64,000 nt of DNA, taken from assembly GCA_024102635.1 (NCBI GenBank), contig JAGFJO010000122.1, positions 1 to 64,000 on the forward strand, in the 5' to 3' direction. Below the pieces are notes generated by a model. It saw only the letters and a program-made list of their open reading frames with translations, ran no database searches and had not been told where the DNA came from. Position numbers and translations under genes: made by a program. Positions 54,201-63,690 of this stretch are shown here, one piece after another. The stretch's first letter is position 1. Every line of letters starts with the position of its first letter. The DNA is from Deltaproteobacteria bacterium. GTDB lineage: Bacteria; Bdellovibrionota_C; UBA2361; JAGFJO01.

Positions 54201-57200
54201 TTTGCAAGCCTTTGGAAAACCTGCGACTGCCGAGCGGCTATGCGCTCGTTTCTCAGTTCCACGCTACTCTGGCTCCATGCCATCTCAAACGCGCGTGAAA
54301 TTTGATGAATCTGTTTGTAGCGGTGCGCAACCGACAGCAGCGCCTCTTTATCGCGAGCCGCGCCGGTTATGAAACTGACCGTTTCGGCGTGCCCCGGCTC
54401 GAGCTCGATAACTGTTCTTATCGAAAACACAGGATCAAGCACATAGCCGATTGTTCCGATAAGCTTCTTTCCGGGCTGCATGGCCGCGGGCTCGTGAATC
54501 GTCCTGGCGCGCCCGATGAATTCCGCTCTTGATGTCTCGTACTGAAGCTTCCGCCATACCGTGCGCATGGTTATCATGTGCATCAGATAAATCGGCGGCT
54601 CGTGAAGGGAGCGAGGCCTCCTCGAAAACAGTAAACAGTCCAGGTCCTCGACGAACTGACTCTCAATAAACATTTTAGAGAATGCCGGATGCGCCGCATC
54701 TGCGCGAGCACTGTTAAGGACCACTTCGGCAAAACTGGTAATTTCAAGAATACGCCGGCGCCCCGAAAGATTGGTAAAGGACAGCTTGCGTATCTCGACA
54801 TTATCCTCGGGCGACACAGTCACTTCGCAATGTGTGAATATGTCGTGGTCTTTGCGCTTGAATTCAATCTTGTCCGGCGAATAAATAACCTCGTAGACTT
54901 CCGGCTCGGCCCTAGTAGGCTGATAAGTGACTGACCACTGCTGCCCGCTTTCCAAATCCCTTACGAAGAAGTACGTACCCTGATCGTTTATGATGCTGTC
55001 TTCGCGCCAACGTGTAAGCATTACGTCGCGCTCGAACAAGCTATAGCCGCTTCCCGCATTATCGATCATCAATGCATAGTGAACGTTTGAGAGCAGATGG
55101 CTGACCGGAATGGTGGTATGAGGCGTAAAGATAGTGTGACTAAGCTCGACTGTCTCTTCCTGCTCCTCACGGGCGCTCGAGAATAGCTGATCACTTGGAG
55201 AGACGGTGATCGGTAGTCTATCCGGGAATCTCTCATGAAGCAGCAGCTCGGTCGCCTTGACCTGCGGATCCGAGTGGAACCTCTCCTGCATGATATTGCC
55301 GTTCAATAGGTTATTGAGCATCACCACTATCATTCCCTGATGATGCGCTAGATGTGACTGAACTACATGGCTGACTTCATTATTGCTAAGACGGCTGGGA
55401 GTGTAATCAACCGCTTCATAAAATCCGTATTCTCCTCGAGCACCTTCCTGCTCAAGCACGCGCAAATTCTGCATTCCTTCGGCAAAGGCTATCGGCAAAG
55501 CCAGCACAGTCGAATAAGGTGAAATCACCAGATCATCTTCCAGCCCCCGTTTCAATCCCAGACCAGGCACGCCGAAGGCGTGGTACTGGTAAGTTTTCTC
55601 GAAATCGACTCCACTGTAACCGGACTCCGATATGCCCCATGGAAGTCCGCGTCTCTGGGTATACAAGATCTGTGTACGCACAGCCGCCTTGTAGCTCTCA
55701 TCGAGAAGTGTGCCTTTGAAGCTCTTCATAACAAGCAGCGGCATTAGGTACTCGAACATCGTCCCGCTCCACGAGAGCAAAGCCTTCCCTCCCAATGCGT
55801 CAGTTAGCGGCCTTCCAAGCGAGAACCAATGATGCTGCGGCACCTGCCCCAGCGCTATGGCGGCGAAGCTGCCAAGGCGCGCTTCCGACGCCAACAAATC
55901 GTAGTAGCTGTGGTCCCGTCTGGCATTGTCCACGTCATAGCCAATCGGAAAAACGTCCCGGTCGTGGTCATAAAGGAAGCGGAAATCCATCGTGTCGATG
56001 ATATTGCTGCAGTCGGAAATTAGGGAGCGCAGCTTGGAGGTCACATTTTCTATTGCGGCGGTAGCCTGCTCAATCGAATAGCGAAGGTTCTCCGCGAAGG
56101 CTGGTTCAAGGGCAGCGCTGTGACCGATCTCGGTCAGCATGCGGCCCGACAAATCACACAAGGACTTCAGATCCTTAAGCGACGGGCGCTGCCGATTCAT
56201 CAGCTCTTGTACACTTCGCGCCGTATCGCCGGCGCCCTCGGACGCGTTTTCAGCATGAAGCAGCAACTGCGAGATCAGTCCGATATCCGGAAGAGTAGAC
56301 GCCATACCGGAAAGGTCCGCGGCATATAGCATGCTCTGTTTGATGTGCTCTCCATATTTAGCCGAGACGGGATCGATGGAGCGCAGCAGGTCATTTAACG
56401 GCTTCCACGCCCGGTACAATTGCGCAGCGCTTAAATCGGCGGAGGTCAGGTTTCTTAGCGCTTCCTCAATTCGGCCGGCGATATCAGGCGTAAAAGATTC
56501 CTTGAATACCAATGCCTGATTTAAAAGTTTATTTAGATGGCGAATCTGGCGGTCGGAGAAAATACTCTTCTGCAGAAACTCGTGATAGGCCGCCCGGCAA
56601 GCCATCAGATGTCCCAACATGTTGCCGCTATCTACCATCGAGATGTAACGCGGATTAAGCGGTGCGAGAGTGTGGACGTTGTACCAGTTAAGAAAGTGTC
56701 CGTGAAACCGATCGAGCTTTTTGAGAGAGGCAAAAGCCTTTTCAGTCAGGTCAACTGCATTTGGCAGTGCCATATATCCCAAGTCATAGGCCGAGATTAC
56801 CGATAGCAGTGAAAGACTAATATTAGTAACGGATGTGCGATCGACAACGTGACGATGCGGAACGAATTGAACATTGTCGGGAGCGAGGTAATTATTCTCC
56901 TCGGTCATTAAATCGCGGAAGTATCTCCAGCTTGCAAATGCCAAATCATTCAGATAGACATGCTCCTCCGCCTTAATCTCGAAGCCGACCGATGGGAGCG
57001 GGTCGCTTAGCCACTTAGCCATTATCGGCGAAAAGAGCCAGAGTGCTACCAGAGGCGCCGCAACCTTCAATCCGGCCGTTCCAGCTAGAGCTGCCAGGGC
57101 CAGCACTACTCCGGTAACCATGACGCCGCTGCGCATCTCTTTGAAGTTGGCGGCCAAAGTGTTCCCCAGCCGTATATCGGAGTGATAGGCGGTCTCCCAC

Positions 57201-60091
57201 TCAAGCATATTTCTGCGGCTCACAAAGAGCCGCCAAAGTGTGATCGAGATCGCATCAAGCATCAAGGCGGCTTGGTGGGGGAGGAATGAAATGGTAAAAA
57301 GCGCCTGCTTGGACATATTCATTATGTCCCTCCCTACCCCTTTAACATGTCCTTCCATGGAGAGATTTCTCGGTGGAATGAGAAATGCTTGCGCAAGGTT
57401 GGCATACACCGGAAAGGCCACTACCACTGCGAGCAGCATTAGCAGATACAAAGATGGCTCGCCAAAGATAAAAAGATTTAAAACGAATAGCCCCATAAGG
57501 CTCGGCGCCAGTAAGCTGCGTCGCAGATTGTCAATCAGCTTCCAGCGAGCAAGACTGGAAAGAGGAGTGCGATAGGATTTCCTTTGTCCATTGGGGACGC
57601 GGTGAAAAATCCATGGCAGAAGCTGCCAGTCGCCCCGAACCCAGCGGTGCTGGCGGCGCGCGTGCACGTGATACTTGGAGGGAAAATCATCGAATAGCTC
57701 GATGTCCGTCGCCAGCGCCACCTTGGCAAAAAGACCCTCAAAAAGGTCGTGGCTTAAAATCGCGTTCTCCGGCACCCTCTCGGCGAGTGCGCTTTCGAAA
57801 GCGCGCACATGGTAGATGCCTTTACCAACAAACGAGCCCTCGCGAAAAAGATCTTGATACACTTCCGAAACCGTTTGAGTGTAGGGGTCAAGTCCCGCGT
57901 GCCCCGAAAATATCCGGGCGAATCGCGAGGAGTTTGCGCTGACAAGTGTAATTCCGACCCTAGGCTGTATAACTGAGTACCCCTCCAGCACCGGGTGCTC
58001 CGCAAGACCTTCATTGGCCCGGTTGAGCATTGGAGCGTTCAATGGATGGGCGATAACTCCTACTAAACTTCGCGCAGAGCCGCGAGGAAGCTGAGAGTCA
58101 TTGTCGAGTGTAATCACGTATTCAACATTGCGAAGCAGTTCCCGCTCCCTGGCCTTCAAGTAAAAACTAGTCTCTCCTTTGTTTAGAAGCAGCCTGTTGA
58201 ATTCCTCTATCTTTCCGCGCTTTCTCTCCCATCCCATAAATTTACGCTGTGACTCATTCCACTGCCTGCGGCGGAAAAGAATGAAGAACTTATCGGAACC
58301 ATGCCTGCGCCTAAGCTCCTCGATCATCGCTTCAGCATGTTCCTGGATGATCTTATCGGAAGGCATTTGAGCCTGATCGGCATCGGAAAAATCGGCTAGT
58401 ATTCCGAAGATCAATTGCTTATCGTCATTGGCCAGATATCGTACTTCCAAACTCTCTACCGCTTTGGTAACGCTGACACGATCTGTGAAGAGGGCCTGCA
58501 CAGCCACTACGGTTCTGTGGCCCGCAGGTATGCCCTTTGAAAAATCGAGTTTGGGAAGAAAATCCGGCGCTACAAGTCTAGTTACCAGCCATTGCACCAA
58601 ATTAATGGCAAGATCACTTGCAGGAACGGCGAACAGCAGGCCAACAGCAATAGCAGCCAAGCGGCTGGCACCGCTCTCCAAGCTGTACGCGACTGCGTGA
58701 AAAACGGCGAGCGAAGTAAGCACAACCACTGCCAACCCGTAAAAGAGGAAGGCATTTCTATGCAACCATCTCCCTGCCCTAACGGTGAACTTAGGAGTTA
58801 CACCTAATGAGCTCTCTAGGTCCTGGACGCCCGGCCCTATGAGATAGAAACCGATATGTGTGCGCTTCAACAAAAACAGCGGCTCTATCGAATCATCGCG
58901 CAGAAGCTGCTCGTGCCGCGTCTTTGCAAGCGAGACAACTGCATTCGCTACATCGATTTCCGGTATGTTAGAGCGCTTTGCTATACGTTCCACCACATGG
59001 CGGTACCGGTCGCGAGTTTTGAAATCGCATTTATGATGCAGACCGGATGGATCCCGCTTAAGGACCTGCTCTACCGAACTGACTGACTCAAACCACTCCT
59101 TCCAGTCTATTAAACTGATGGCCCGTAGAGAGTTTACTGTATTACCTATCGAAACTTGATCTGCCGCCAATAAATACTGCTCATTGCGGTGCATCTCTTC
59201 CGGATCGAGCCCCTCCTCCCGAAGACGCTCTTCCAGCCATTGCAAGGCCAGGTAGGCTCTGCGTCCCATCTCCCTAAGCCGCCCTATAATATGGGACGAT
59301 CCACGGAAAAGAAGTTCTGGCCGGCCAGCTATGCTCGTGGTTAAAGCCTGCAACACTTGCGTCGCGGTTCTCGAATCGTCGCCGATAATTTCGTCAATCA
59401 ACAATCCGGCCGCTTTGCGCTCCTCCTTAGCGGCCGACATGCGGGCCACTATGGTGCCGAGATTCTCGATCAGCGCGAACCGTAGCATGATCGGCACGGC
59501 CCAGATCTCACCCATGGTAAGCACGGCGTGAGATTGATAGCCCCTCACAAACGACGTCAAAAGATCGAGGTTCACCACCGAATCGCTTTGAATCAGCAGT
59601 TCGAGCGCCAAATGATAGACGCGTGGATTGCCGGCGTACTTGCCGTTCACCAGTTTCGGCAGCGAGCGGTCATAGCCTCGCGGGAAATGCCTCTTGATGT
59701 CTGTAATCTGTTGTAGGACAAGATGGTAATTGTCCAGCAGCCATTCAGCGCCCGGGGTTAGGACTTCATTATCCTTCGCTGCCTCCTGGAGCGAATTGTG
59801 GGCATCTTCGAGCTGGACGCAATGCTCCCTGAAGCGGCTATAAAGCAACCTACTACCACGTCCCAAAATCTTCGATTCATGCTGTTCCGCAAGTCTCTTA
59901 GCATGCTCAAAGAGCGCGTCACGGGTCAGGACCTGCGAACGGGATAGCTGCTCGCGCTGCTTCTCGATGACTTCACCTTTCTTCTCCAGCAGCAACGGCC
60001 ACCTGAACACCCCGGTCAAAATGCGCCACGCCGGACGCAGCTCCCTTAAGAAAAGCTTTTTCCTAACCCTATAGACCCTTAACCAGCTCAT
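51275..60091 (-). CDS. Cyclic beta-1,2-glucan synthase (NdvB/ChvB type)
   Basis: 2938 residues, the longest gene here; it makes cyclic beta-1,2-glucan and exports or modifies it at the inner membrane. Order: an N-terminal region of about 400 residues, membrane helices near 430-500, then a GT84 glycosyltransferase with ITLDNDSQLPRG (about 664) and RRQHRWVRGDWQLLPW (about 817). More membrane helices lie near 885-1010, followed by a glycoamylase-like region. The C-terminal GH94 phosphorylase-type domain has GGGDWNDGMNEVG (about 2617). Length is close to ChvB/NdvB proteins. The glucan stabilises the periplasm under low osmolarity. The ATG is in an A/T-rich 5' flank, 82 bp from the kup stop. Confidence 0.93.
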   Translation of the reverse strand: MSWLRVYRVRKKLFLRELRPAWRILTGVFRWPLLLEKKGEVIEKQREQLSRSQVLTRDALFEHAKRLAEQHESKILGRGSRLLYSRFREHCVQLEDAHNSLQEAAKDNEVLTPGAEWLLDNYHLVLQQITDIKRHFPRGYDRSLPKLVNGKYAGNPRVYHLALELLIQSDSVVNLDLLTSFVRGYQSHAVLTMGEIWAVPIMLRFALIENLGTIVARMSAAKEERKAAGLLIDEIIGDDSRTATQVLQALTTSIAGRPELLFRGSSHIIGRLREMGRRAYLALQWLEERLREEGLDPEEMHRNEQYLLAADQVSIGNTVNSLRAISLIDWKEWFESVSSVEQVLKRDPSGLHHKCDFKTRDRYRHVVERIAKRSNIPEIDVANAVVSLAKTRHEQLLRDDSIEPLFLLKRTHIGFYLIGPGVQDLESSLGVTPKFTVRAGRWLHRNAFLFYGLAVVVLTSLAVFHAVAYSLESGASRLAAIAVGLLFAVPASDLAINLVQWLVTRLVAPDFLPKLDFSKGIPAGHRTVVAVQALFTDRVSVTKAVESLEVRYLANDDKQLIFGILADFSDADQAQMPSDKIIQEHAEAMIEELRRRHGSDKFFILFRRRQWNESQRKFMGWERKRGKIEEFNRLLLNKGETSFYLKARERELLRNVEYVITLDNDSQLPRGSARSLVGVIAHPLNAPMLNRANEGLAEHPVLEGYSVIQPRVGITLVSANSSRFARIFSGHAGLDPYTQTVSEVYQDLFREGSFVGKGIYHVRAFESALAERVPENAILSHDLFEGLFAKVALATDIELFDDFPSKYHVHARRQHRWVRGDWQLLPWIFHRVPNGQRKSYRTPLSSLARWKLIDNLRRSLLAPSLMGLFVLNLFIFGEPSLYLLMLLAVVVAFPVYANLAQAFLIPPRNLSMEGHVKGVGRDIMNMSKQALFTISFLPHQAALMLDAISITLWRLFVSRRNMLEWETAYHSDIRLGNTLAANFKEMRSGVMVTGVVLALAALAGTAGLKVAAPLVALWLFSPIMAKWLSDPLPSVGFEIKAEEHVYLNDLAFASWRYFRDLMTEENNYLAPDNVQFVPHRHVVDRTSVTNISLSLLSVISAYDLGYMALPNAVDLTEKAFASLKKLDRFHGHFLNWYNVHTLAPLNPRYISMVDSGNMLGHLMACRAAYHEFLQKSIFSDRQIRHLNKLLNQALVFKESFTPDIAGRIEEALRNLTSADLSAAQLYRAWKPLNDLLRSIDPVSAKYGEHIKQSMLYAADLSGMASTLPDIGLISQLLLHAENASEGAGDTARSVQELMNRQRPSLKDLKSLCDLSGRMLTEIGHSAALEPAFAENLRYSIEQATAAIENVTSKLRSLISDCSNIIDTMDFRFLYDHDRDVFPIGYDVDNARRDHSYYDLLASEARLGSFAAIALGQVPQHHWFSLGRPLTDALGGKALLSWSGTMFEYLMPLLVMKSFKGTLLDESYKAAVRTQILYTQRRGLPWGISESGYSGVDFEKTYQYHAFGVPGLGLKRGLEDDLVISPYSTVLALPIAFAEGMQNLRVLEQEGARGEYGFYEAVDYTPSRLSNNEVSHVVQSHLAHHQGMIVVMLNNLLNGNIMQERFHSDPQVKATELLLHERFPDRLPITVSPSDQLFSSAREEQEETVELSHTIFTPHTTIPVSHLLSNVHYALMIDNAGSGYSLFERDVMLTRWREDSIINDQGTYFFVRDLESGQQWSVTYQPTRAEPEVYEVIYSPDKIEFKRKDHDIFTHCEVTVSPEDNVEIRKLSFTNLSGRRRILEITSFAEVVLNSARADAAHPAFSKMFIESQFVEDLDCLLFSRRPRSLHEPPIYLMHMITMRTVWRKLQYETSRAEFIGRARTIHEPAAMQPGKKLIGTIGYVLDPVFSIRTVIELEPGHAETVSFITGAARDKEALLSVAHRYKQIHQISRAFEMAWSQSSVELRNERIAARQSQVFQRLANIFLFNVQKFRSQPELIIHNRLVQSALWRLGISGDLPIVLLRITEPEQGKVVQELLAAHHYLRIRGLIFDLVILNEYPGGYLQNLQEELEFMIRSSFSGYLMDKNGGVFLRTSQQVSQQEHELLQVVSRVVLSGSKGSLASQLRFEELIEKPLQMPENELNTINSRQLLKGAAKCEFFNGFGGFIEDGKAYRTFVDGEKFPPMPWSNVVANPEAGFLVTESGGGYSWAENSREMRLTAWSNDPISDPLSEVIYIKDQESGKYWCPTPRPVNSGAVYQVDHHLGKSVFETEIEGIHSSLTVAMAASRKLKWFQLVVENTTRLPKILELYFYADWVLGVQREETTRFLVSSFDAKHNFLYAQNFYNMDFPGRICAIGSNQEILTYTASRREFVGRNRDLSIPAGLERAALEKHIGGGFDSCGVIKCVISLRPQEKKELLFYMAAADSLDAVREVISGGVDSQSYTVDMVEATSEIASLTSKISVHTPDRSLDIMLNGWLIYQSIVCRLFARTGFYQSGGAYGFRDQLQDVLSVLLIRPELVRKQILLHASRQFPEGDVQHWWHPPSGKGIRTRITDNYLWLPYVTARYIQATGDIGILDEQIGFITGSLLAEHEMETYMVPQQANTTEPLYKHCLLAIQRAFNFGSHGLPLMGGGDWNDGMNEVGKGGKGESVWLGWFLIEVLKLFAPLTEKRDDAESSAKFRGEIERLSATIEEHAWDGEWYRRAYFDDGTPLGSKQNDECSIDSLSQSWGVISHSAEPERAVQAMGAVYEKLVDEEHGLIKLLDPPFNKGSLHPGYIKGYLPGIRENGGQYTHAASWTIIASALLGYGGKAHHLFNLINPINHTNSESGVEVYKGEPYVFCGDVYAAPPHEGRAGWSWYSGSAGWMYQAGLHYILGLKLIDEQLIIDPCIPKSWREYKIDAVLRGIKFTIKVENPAGVERGVKELLLDGRRIECGKIELGALAGRLDARVQVVMG

Positions 60092-60173
60092 TGTGTGAGA
60101 TGTTATAATGGTAAAGCACTACTCCGCAACTAACTGAATTCATTAAATTTCAGGAAATAAAGGGCGGTCGGGC

Positions 60174-62063
60174 TCAAATTTGCAATTGCAGGCCGATTTC
60201 AACCACGTGTTCCCTGGGAATTCTGAAGTAATTGGTGATGGGCTGGGCATTTCTAGTAAGGAAAGCAAAAAGATGCTCGCGCCAAAGAGCCATCTCCGCC
60301 CTGGCCTTAGTAGCCAGCAAGGTCTCGCGCCCCACGAAAAAAGTTACCTGGCTTAGATCTTCAAGTCTTCCCTCATAATTTGCATCGAGGAGCGCCGCGA
60401 AAAGATCCGGCTGTTCCATGAAGCCGAACCTTACAGTCATTATCTCAAAACCTCCTGCCAGCTTCCTCACGTCGATCCGCCCGGCTTCGGTGACGTACGG
60501 CTCTTCTTCAAATAAAACACTCAATAATATCACTCTTTCGTGCAGCACCTTATTATGCCGCACATTATGCATTAGCGCCGGATTAACCAGCTCGTTGTTT
60601 CGGCACATGAAGACAGCGGTTCCGGGAATCCGCATCGGAGGTGAAATCATGATGGACTTCACAAAAGACTCCAGGGGCACAAGGATCTCGTTAAATCGCC
60701 GGTTTAGAATTTCACGTCCGCGGCGCCAGGTAGTAAAAACAACCATCATGATCGTAGCAATAACCAGCGGCACCCAGCCGCCTTCGAATATCTTCAAAAT
60801 ATTGGCGGTGAAAAAAAGTAGATCGATAATCAGGAACACCCCTATGATTGGAACAGCGGCGTATACTGACCACTTCCAGAGCCTGCGGGTCACGAAATAA
60901 ACAAGGAAACTGGTGATCACCATGGTAGCGGATACTGCAATGCCGTATGCCGCTGCGAGCGCGCTGGACGATCCAAACTCAAGCACCAGCCACACGGTAA
61001 GCACTAGAAGCATCCAGTTTACCGCTCCCACATAAATTTGGCCGATCTCTTTGCGAGAAGTGTGAACGGTATAGAAACGCGGCAAATAGCCTAGTTGAAC
61101 CGCCTGGCTGGTTAGCGAAAAAGTTCCTGAAATGATGGCTTGAGAGGCGATAATGGTGACTAGCGTTGCCAGGATGACCAGGGGAATGAGTGCCCATGAC
61201 GGAGCCAGCAAATAAAAGGGATTCTCTATCGCCCTAGGATTAGAAATTAGCAAAGCACCCTGGCCGAAGTAATTCAAAACAAGGCCGGGAAGCGCCACCG
61301 AAAACCAAGCTCTCCTGATAGGTAACGGCCCGAAGTGCCCCATGTCCGCATACAGGGCCTCCCCGCCCGTGACCACCAAAAATACCGCTCCCAGAATAGG
61401 AATTACCAGCCATCCCTCTTGTGCTATCAGCCGTCCTGCTGCCAGCGGATTGACGGCAGCAAGCACCTCCGGACGGTTGAAAATCTCCATCAGGCCCAGG
61501 CCGCCGATAATTATGAACCAAATTAGAATAATGGGTCCGAACACTAGTCCGATGCGCGCAGTGCCGTGCCTTTGGAAGAAGAACAAGGTGAATAATATAG
61601 CGATGGTGATAGCCACGACCCAGTCTTTGAAGAGGGGTGTAGCGATTGCCAGTCCCTCTACGGCACTCAGGACAGAGATAGCGGGAGTTATGATTCCATC
61701 GCCATAGAGAAGGGCCGTTCCAAAAAGACCAGCAAGAATAACCAGGCGGCGTTTTGCAGAGAGCCCTTTTACTCGGCGTGGGACAGCAAGAGCCATGAGA
61801 GCAAGAACTCCTCCTTCTCCATGATTATCTGCACTCAGCACCAAGACTAGATACTTGAGAGAAATAACTACTATCAGTGACCAAAAAATTAATGAGAGGA
61901 CGCCGATGATGTTTTGGGAGGTGACAGAAAGACCGTAACTCTGGACGAAACACTCACGCAGAGCATAAAGCGGGCTAGTGCCGATATCGCCGAAAACAAT
62001 TCCAAGAGCACCGATAGTAAGCCCGGCGGCATGCCAACCCCTTCGATCCTTGCTGCGATCCAT
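60174..62063 (-). CDS. kup: Kup-type potassium transporter
   Basis: 629 residues, normal length. The N-terminus carries LGIVFGDIGTSPLYALRE, the hallmark of the family, and about twelve membrane helices fill residues 10-430. Motifs GDGIITPAISVLSAVEG and ETLLFxGG-type segments support the call. A cytoplasmic C-terminal domain (about 430-629) follows. It takes up K+ with protons and is important when K+ is low or osmolarity shifts. The gene runs head-to-tail with the glucan synthase (82 bp), so joint regulation in osmotic adaptation is plausible. Upstream 165 bp hold no visible riboswitch. Confidence 0.95.
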   Translation of the reverse strand: MDRSKDRRGWHAAGLTIGALGIVFGDIGTSPLYALRECFVQSYGLSVTSQNIIGVLSLIFWSLIVVISLKYLVLVLSADNHGEGGVLALMALAVPRRVKGLSAKRRLVILAGLFGTALLYGDGIITPAISVLSAVEGLAIATPLFKDWVVAITIAILFTLFFFQRHGTARIGLVFGPIILIWFIIIGGLGLMEIFNRPEVLAAVNPLAAGRLIAQEGWLVIPILGAVFLVVTGGEALYADMGHFGPLPIRRAWFSVALPGLVLNYFGQGALLISNPRAIENPFYLLAPSWALIPLVILATLVTIIASQAIISGTFSLTSQAVQLGYLPRFYTVHTSRKEIGQIYVGAVNWMLLVLTVWLVLEFGSSSALAAAYGIAVSATMVITSFLVYFVTRRLWKWSVYAAVPIIGVFLIIDLLFFTANILKIFEGGWVPLVIATIMMVVFTTWRRGREILNRRFNEILVPLESFVKSIMISPPMRIPGTAVFMCRNNELVNPALMHNVRHNKVLHERVILLSVLFEEEPYVTEAGRIDVRKLAGGFEIMTVRFGFMEQPDLFAALLDANYEGRLEDLSQVTFFVGRETLLATKARAEMALWREHLFAFLTRNAQPITNYFRIPREHVVEIGLQLQI

Positions 62064-62228
62064 CTAAAACCTGCACCCCATTTTGGTAGGCAAATTTACT
62101 CATTTTCGCCTGAGAAGTATCAGGAGTGCAAATGAGAGTCAACCTGAGGGAAACACGTGCGCTCGTGTGCATGAGGGGCATCATACATTGATGGAGCAAC
62201 TATCGAACTGTGCGGATATCAACGTAAG

Positions 62229-63611
62229 TTAGACGGTCAGCTCCGCTCCTGCCACCCTATAAATGTCTGAAGTTAAGTAAAACTCTCTTAGAGAAGTCAG
62301 AAGGCCTTTGTCCTCCTGCCCTGCCTCTGCAGCCAAAGTGGCCTCAATCTCTCCCAGCATCTCCTTGAAAGTAGCATGCAGGTATCCGGAACTCTGAGCT
62401 TCATCCTGTTCCGTGGGTCCTTTGGTCAACTTAATCTGCCCACCGTATCGATACAGCGAATACTGTTTTAACAGCCTTTCAACAGCCTCGTCCTGGCCGC
62501 TGCCCCACTGGTAATTAGCAATATCGTGACGCAGCAACACAACACGCAAATCTCTGTTATTTATCTTTTCAAGGGCGCTGCGATCTCCCTTCCAAATGGC
62601 GCGCGCAAGCACATCAATGAGGGATATATCTAACCGGTATATATCCTGCTCAATATCGCAGTCGCTTACCGAAAAGAAATTCTTAAGCGTCACTTTGGAG
62701 AATTCTCGCAATGCTTTAGCGGCAAGTTCTTGCAGTTCCCCGCATTCGTCCCGAACGCAATCACAAAAAAAAGGGTGATTTGAGTAAGAGTACCACCGGA
62801 TACTGCCGCGGCCCTCGCCGTTACGGTAGCGATCAAGATCTATCCACAGAGCATAGCGGTGATCGCAATCCAAAAGAGTTACCGGCACTTCCACTCTCTC
62901 GGCATTCTGCCCTAGATCGTATTGAGGAACACGGCACCTGTAAACGTCACCGCTGCGCGCCCGGCCTTGAAGTGATCGCGCTTCGTATGCATCATACACA
63001 CGCACATCCAGGCCGAATCTCTCTTTAAGCAGTTTGCTCAGTTCAATAGAAAGCAACACGTCATCGCGTGCGGAGTGCGCCTGCGCTCCGCGCAGAAGAT
63101 CAAAAGCATTGCAAAGGGTTTCTAGCGAGAGCGACAATCTTGGCTCCTGCTCCCTCTTAAGCGCAGAGAGCCGCGGGAAATTTCCTCTTTCAACCGATAG
63201 TTTTTTGGCGCCAAAAAGAATATCGCGGTATACAAGCCTTCCTTTGAAATATGGATCAATGCCGTTTCTAATTAGGCTAGTCCGCAAGAAAGGCAGATCA
63301 AATCGGCTGGAATTAAATCCGATGAAGTTCACCTTTTCAGGGCGGCGCTCGATCTGCTGGGCTATAAAAAGGGCCACCTTTCGCATAGCTTCCTTTTCGC
63401 TCATCTCGGCGATACGTTGATGTTCCTGCACGTCGATGCGGTTGACCAGAACTGCCTGCGGCGATGGGAGCTGGAGGCGTGAAATTTTGATCCTCTCGGA
63501 AAATTCGTCGACTATGCGGAAGTCCTTATCGACTGCGATAAAGGAAAAGGTCAGAATTTGAGCAATCCGATGCCGATCACTCGTTTCAAGGTCGTAAAAA
63601 ATGCTTATCAT
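62229..63611 (-). CDS. Exodeoxyribonuclease I-like DEDDh exonuclease
   Basis: 460 residues, close to the 475 of E. coli ExoI. The N-terminal exonuclease domain has FYDLETSD (Asp7, Glu9) and NFIGFNSSRFDLPFLR, with the later Asp/His in QAHSARDDVLLSIEL, giving the DEDDh set. A middle region (VYRCRVPQYDLG … YALWIDLDRY) corresponds to the SH3-like part of ExoI, and a helical C-terminal part follows. It would digest single-stranded DNA 3' to 5' in recombination and mismatch repair. I call it ExoI-like rather than sbcB because identity to E. coli is low. The start is ATG at 63611. Confidence 0.82.
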   Translation of the reverse strand: MISIFYDLETSDRHRIAQILTFSFIAVDKDFRIVDEFSERIKISRLQLPSPQAVLVNRIDVQEHQRIAEMSEKEAMRKVALFIAQQIERRPEKVNFIGFNSSRFDLPFLRTSLIRNGIDPYFKGRLVYRDILFGAKKLSVERGNFPRLSALKREQEPRLSLSLETLCNAFDLLRGAQAHSARDDVLLSIELSKLLKERFGLDVRVYDAYEARSLQGRARSGDVYRCRVPQYDLGQNAERVEVPVTLLDCDHRYALWIDLDRYRNGEGRGSIRWYSYSNHPFFCDCVRDECGELQELAAKALREFSKVTLKNFFSVSDCDIEQDIYRLDISLIDVLARAIWKGDRSALEKINNRDLRVVLLRHDIANYQWGSGQDEAVERLLKQYSLYRYGGQIKLTKGPTEQDEAQSSGYLHATFKEMLGEIEATLAAEAGQEDKGLLTSLREFYLTSDIYRVAGAELTV

Positions 63612-63690
63612 ATCGCGGCAACAACGGGCATCGCACTGAGCGCTGCCCTCATGTTGACATCATCCACCCATTGCGGAGTATTGCCAACTT

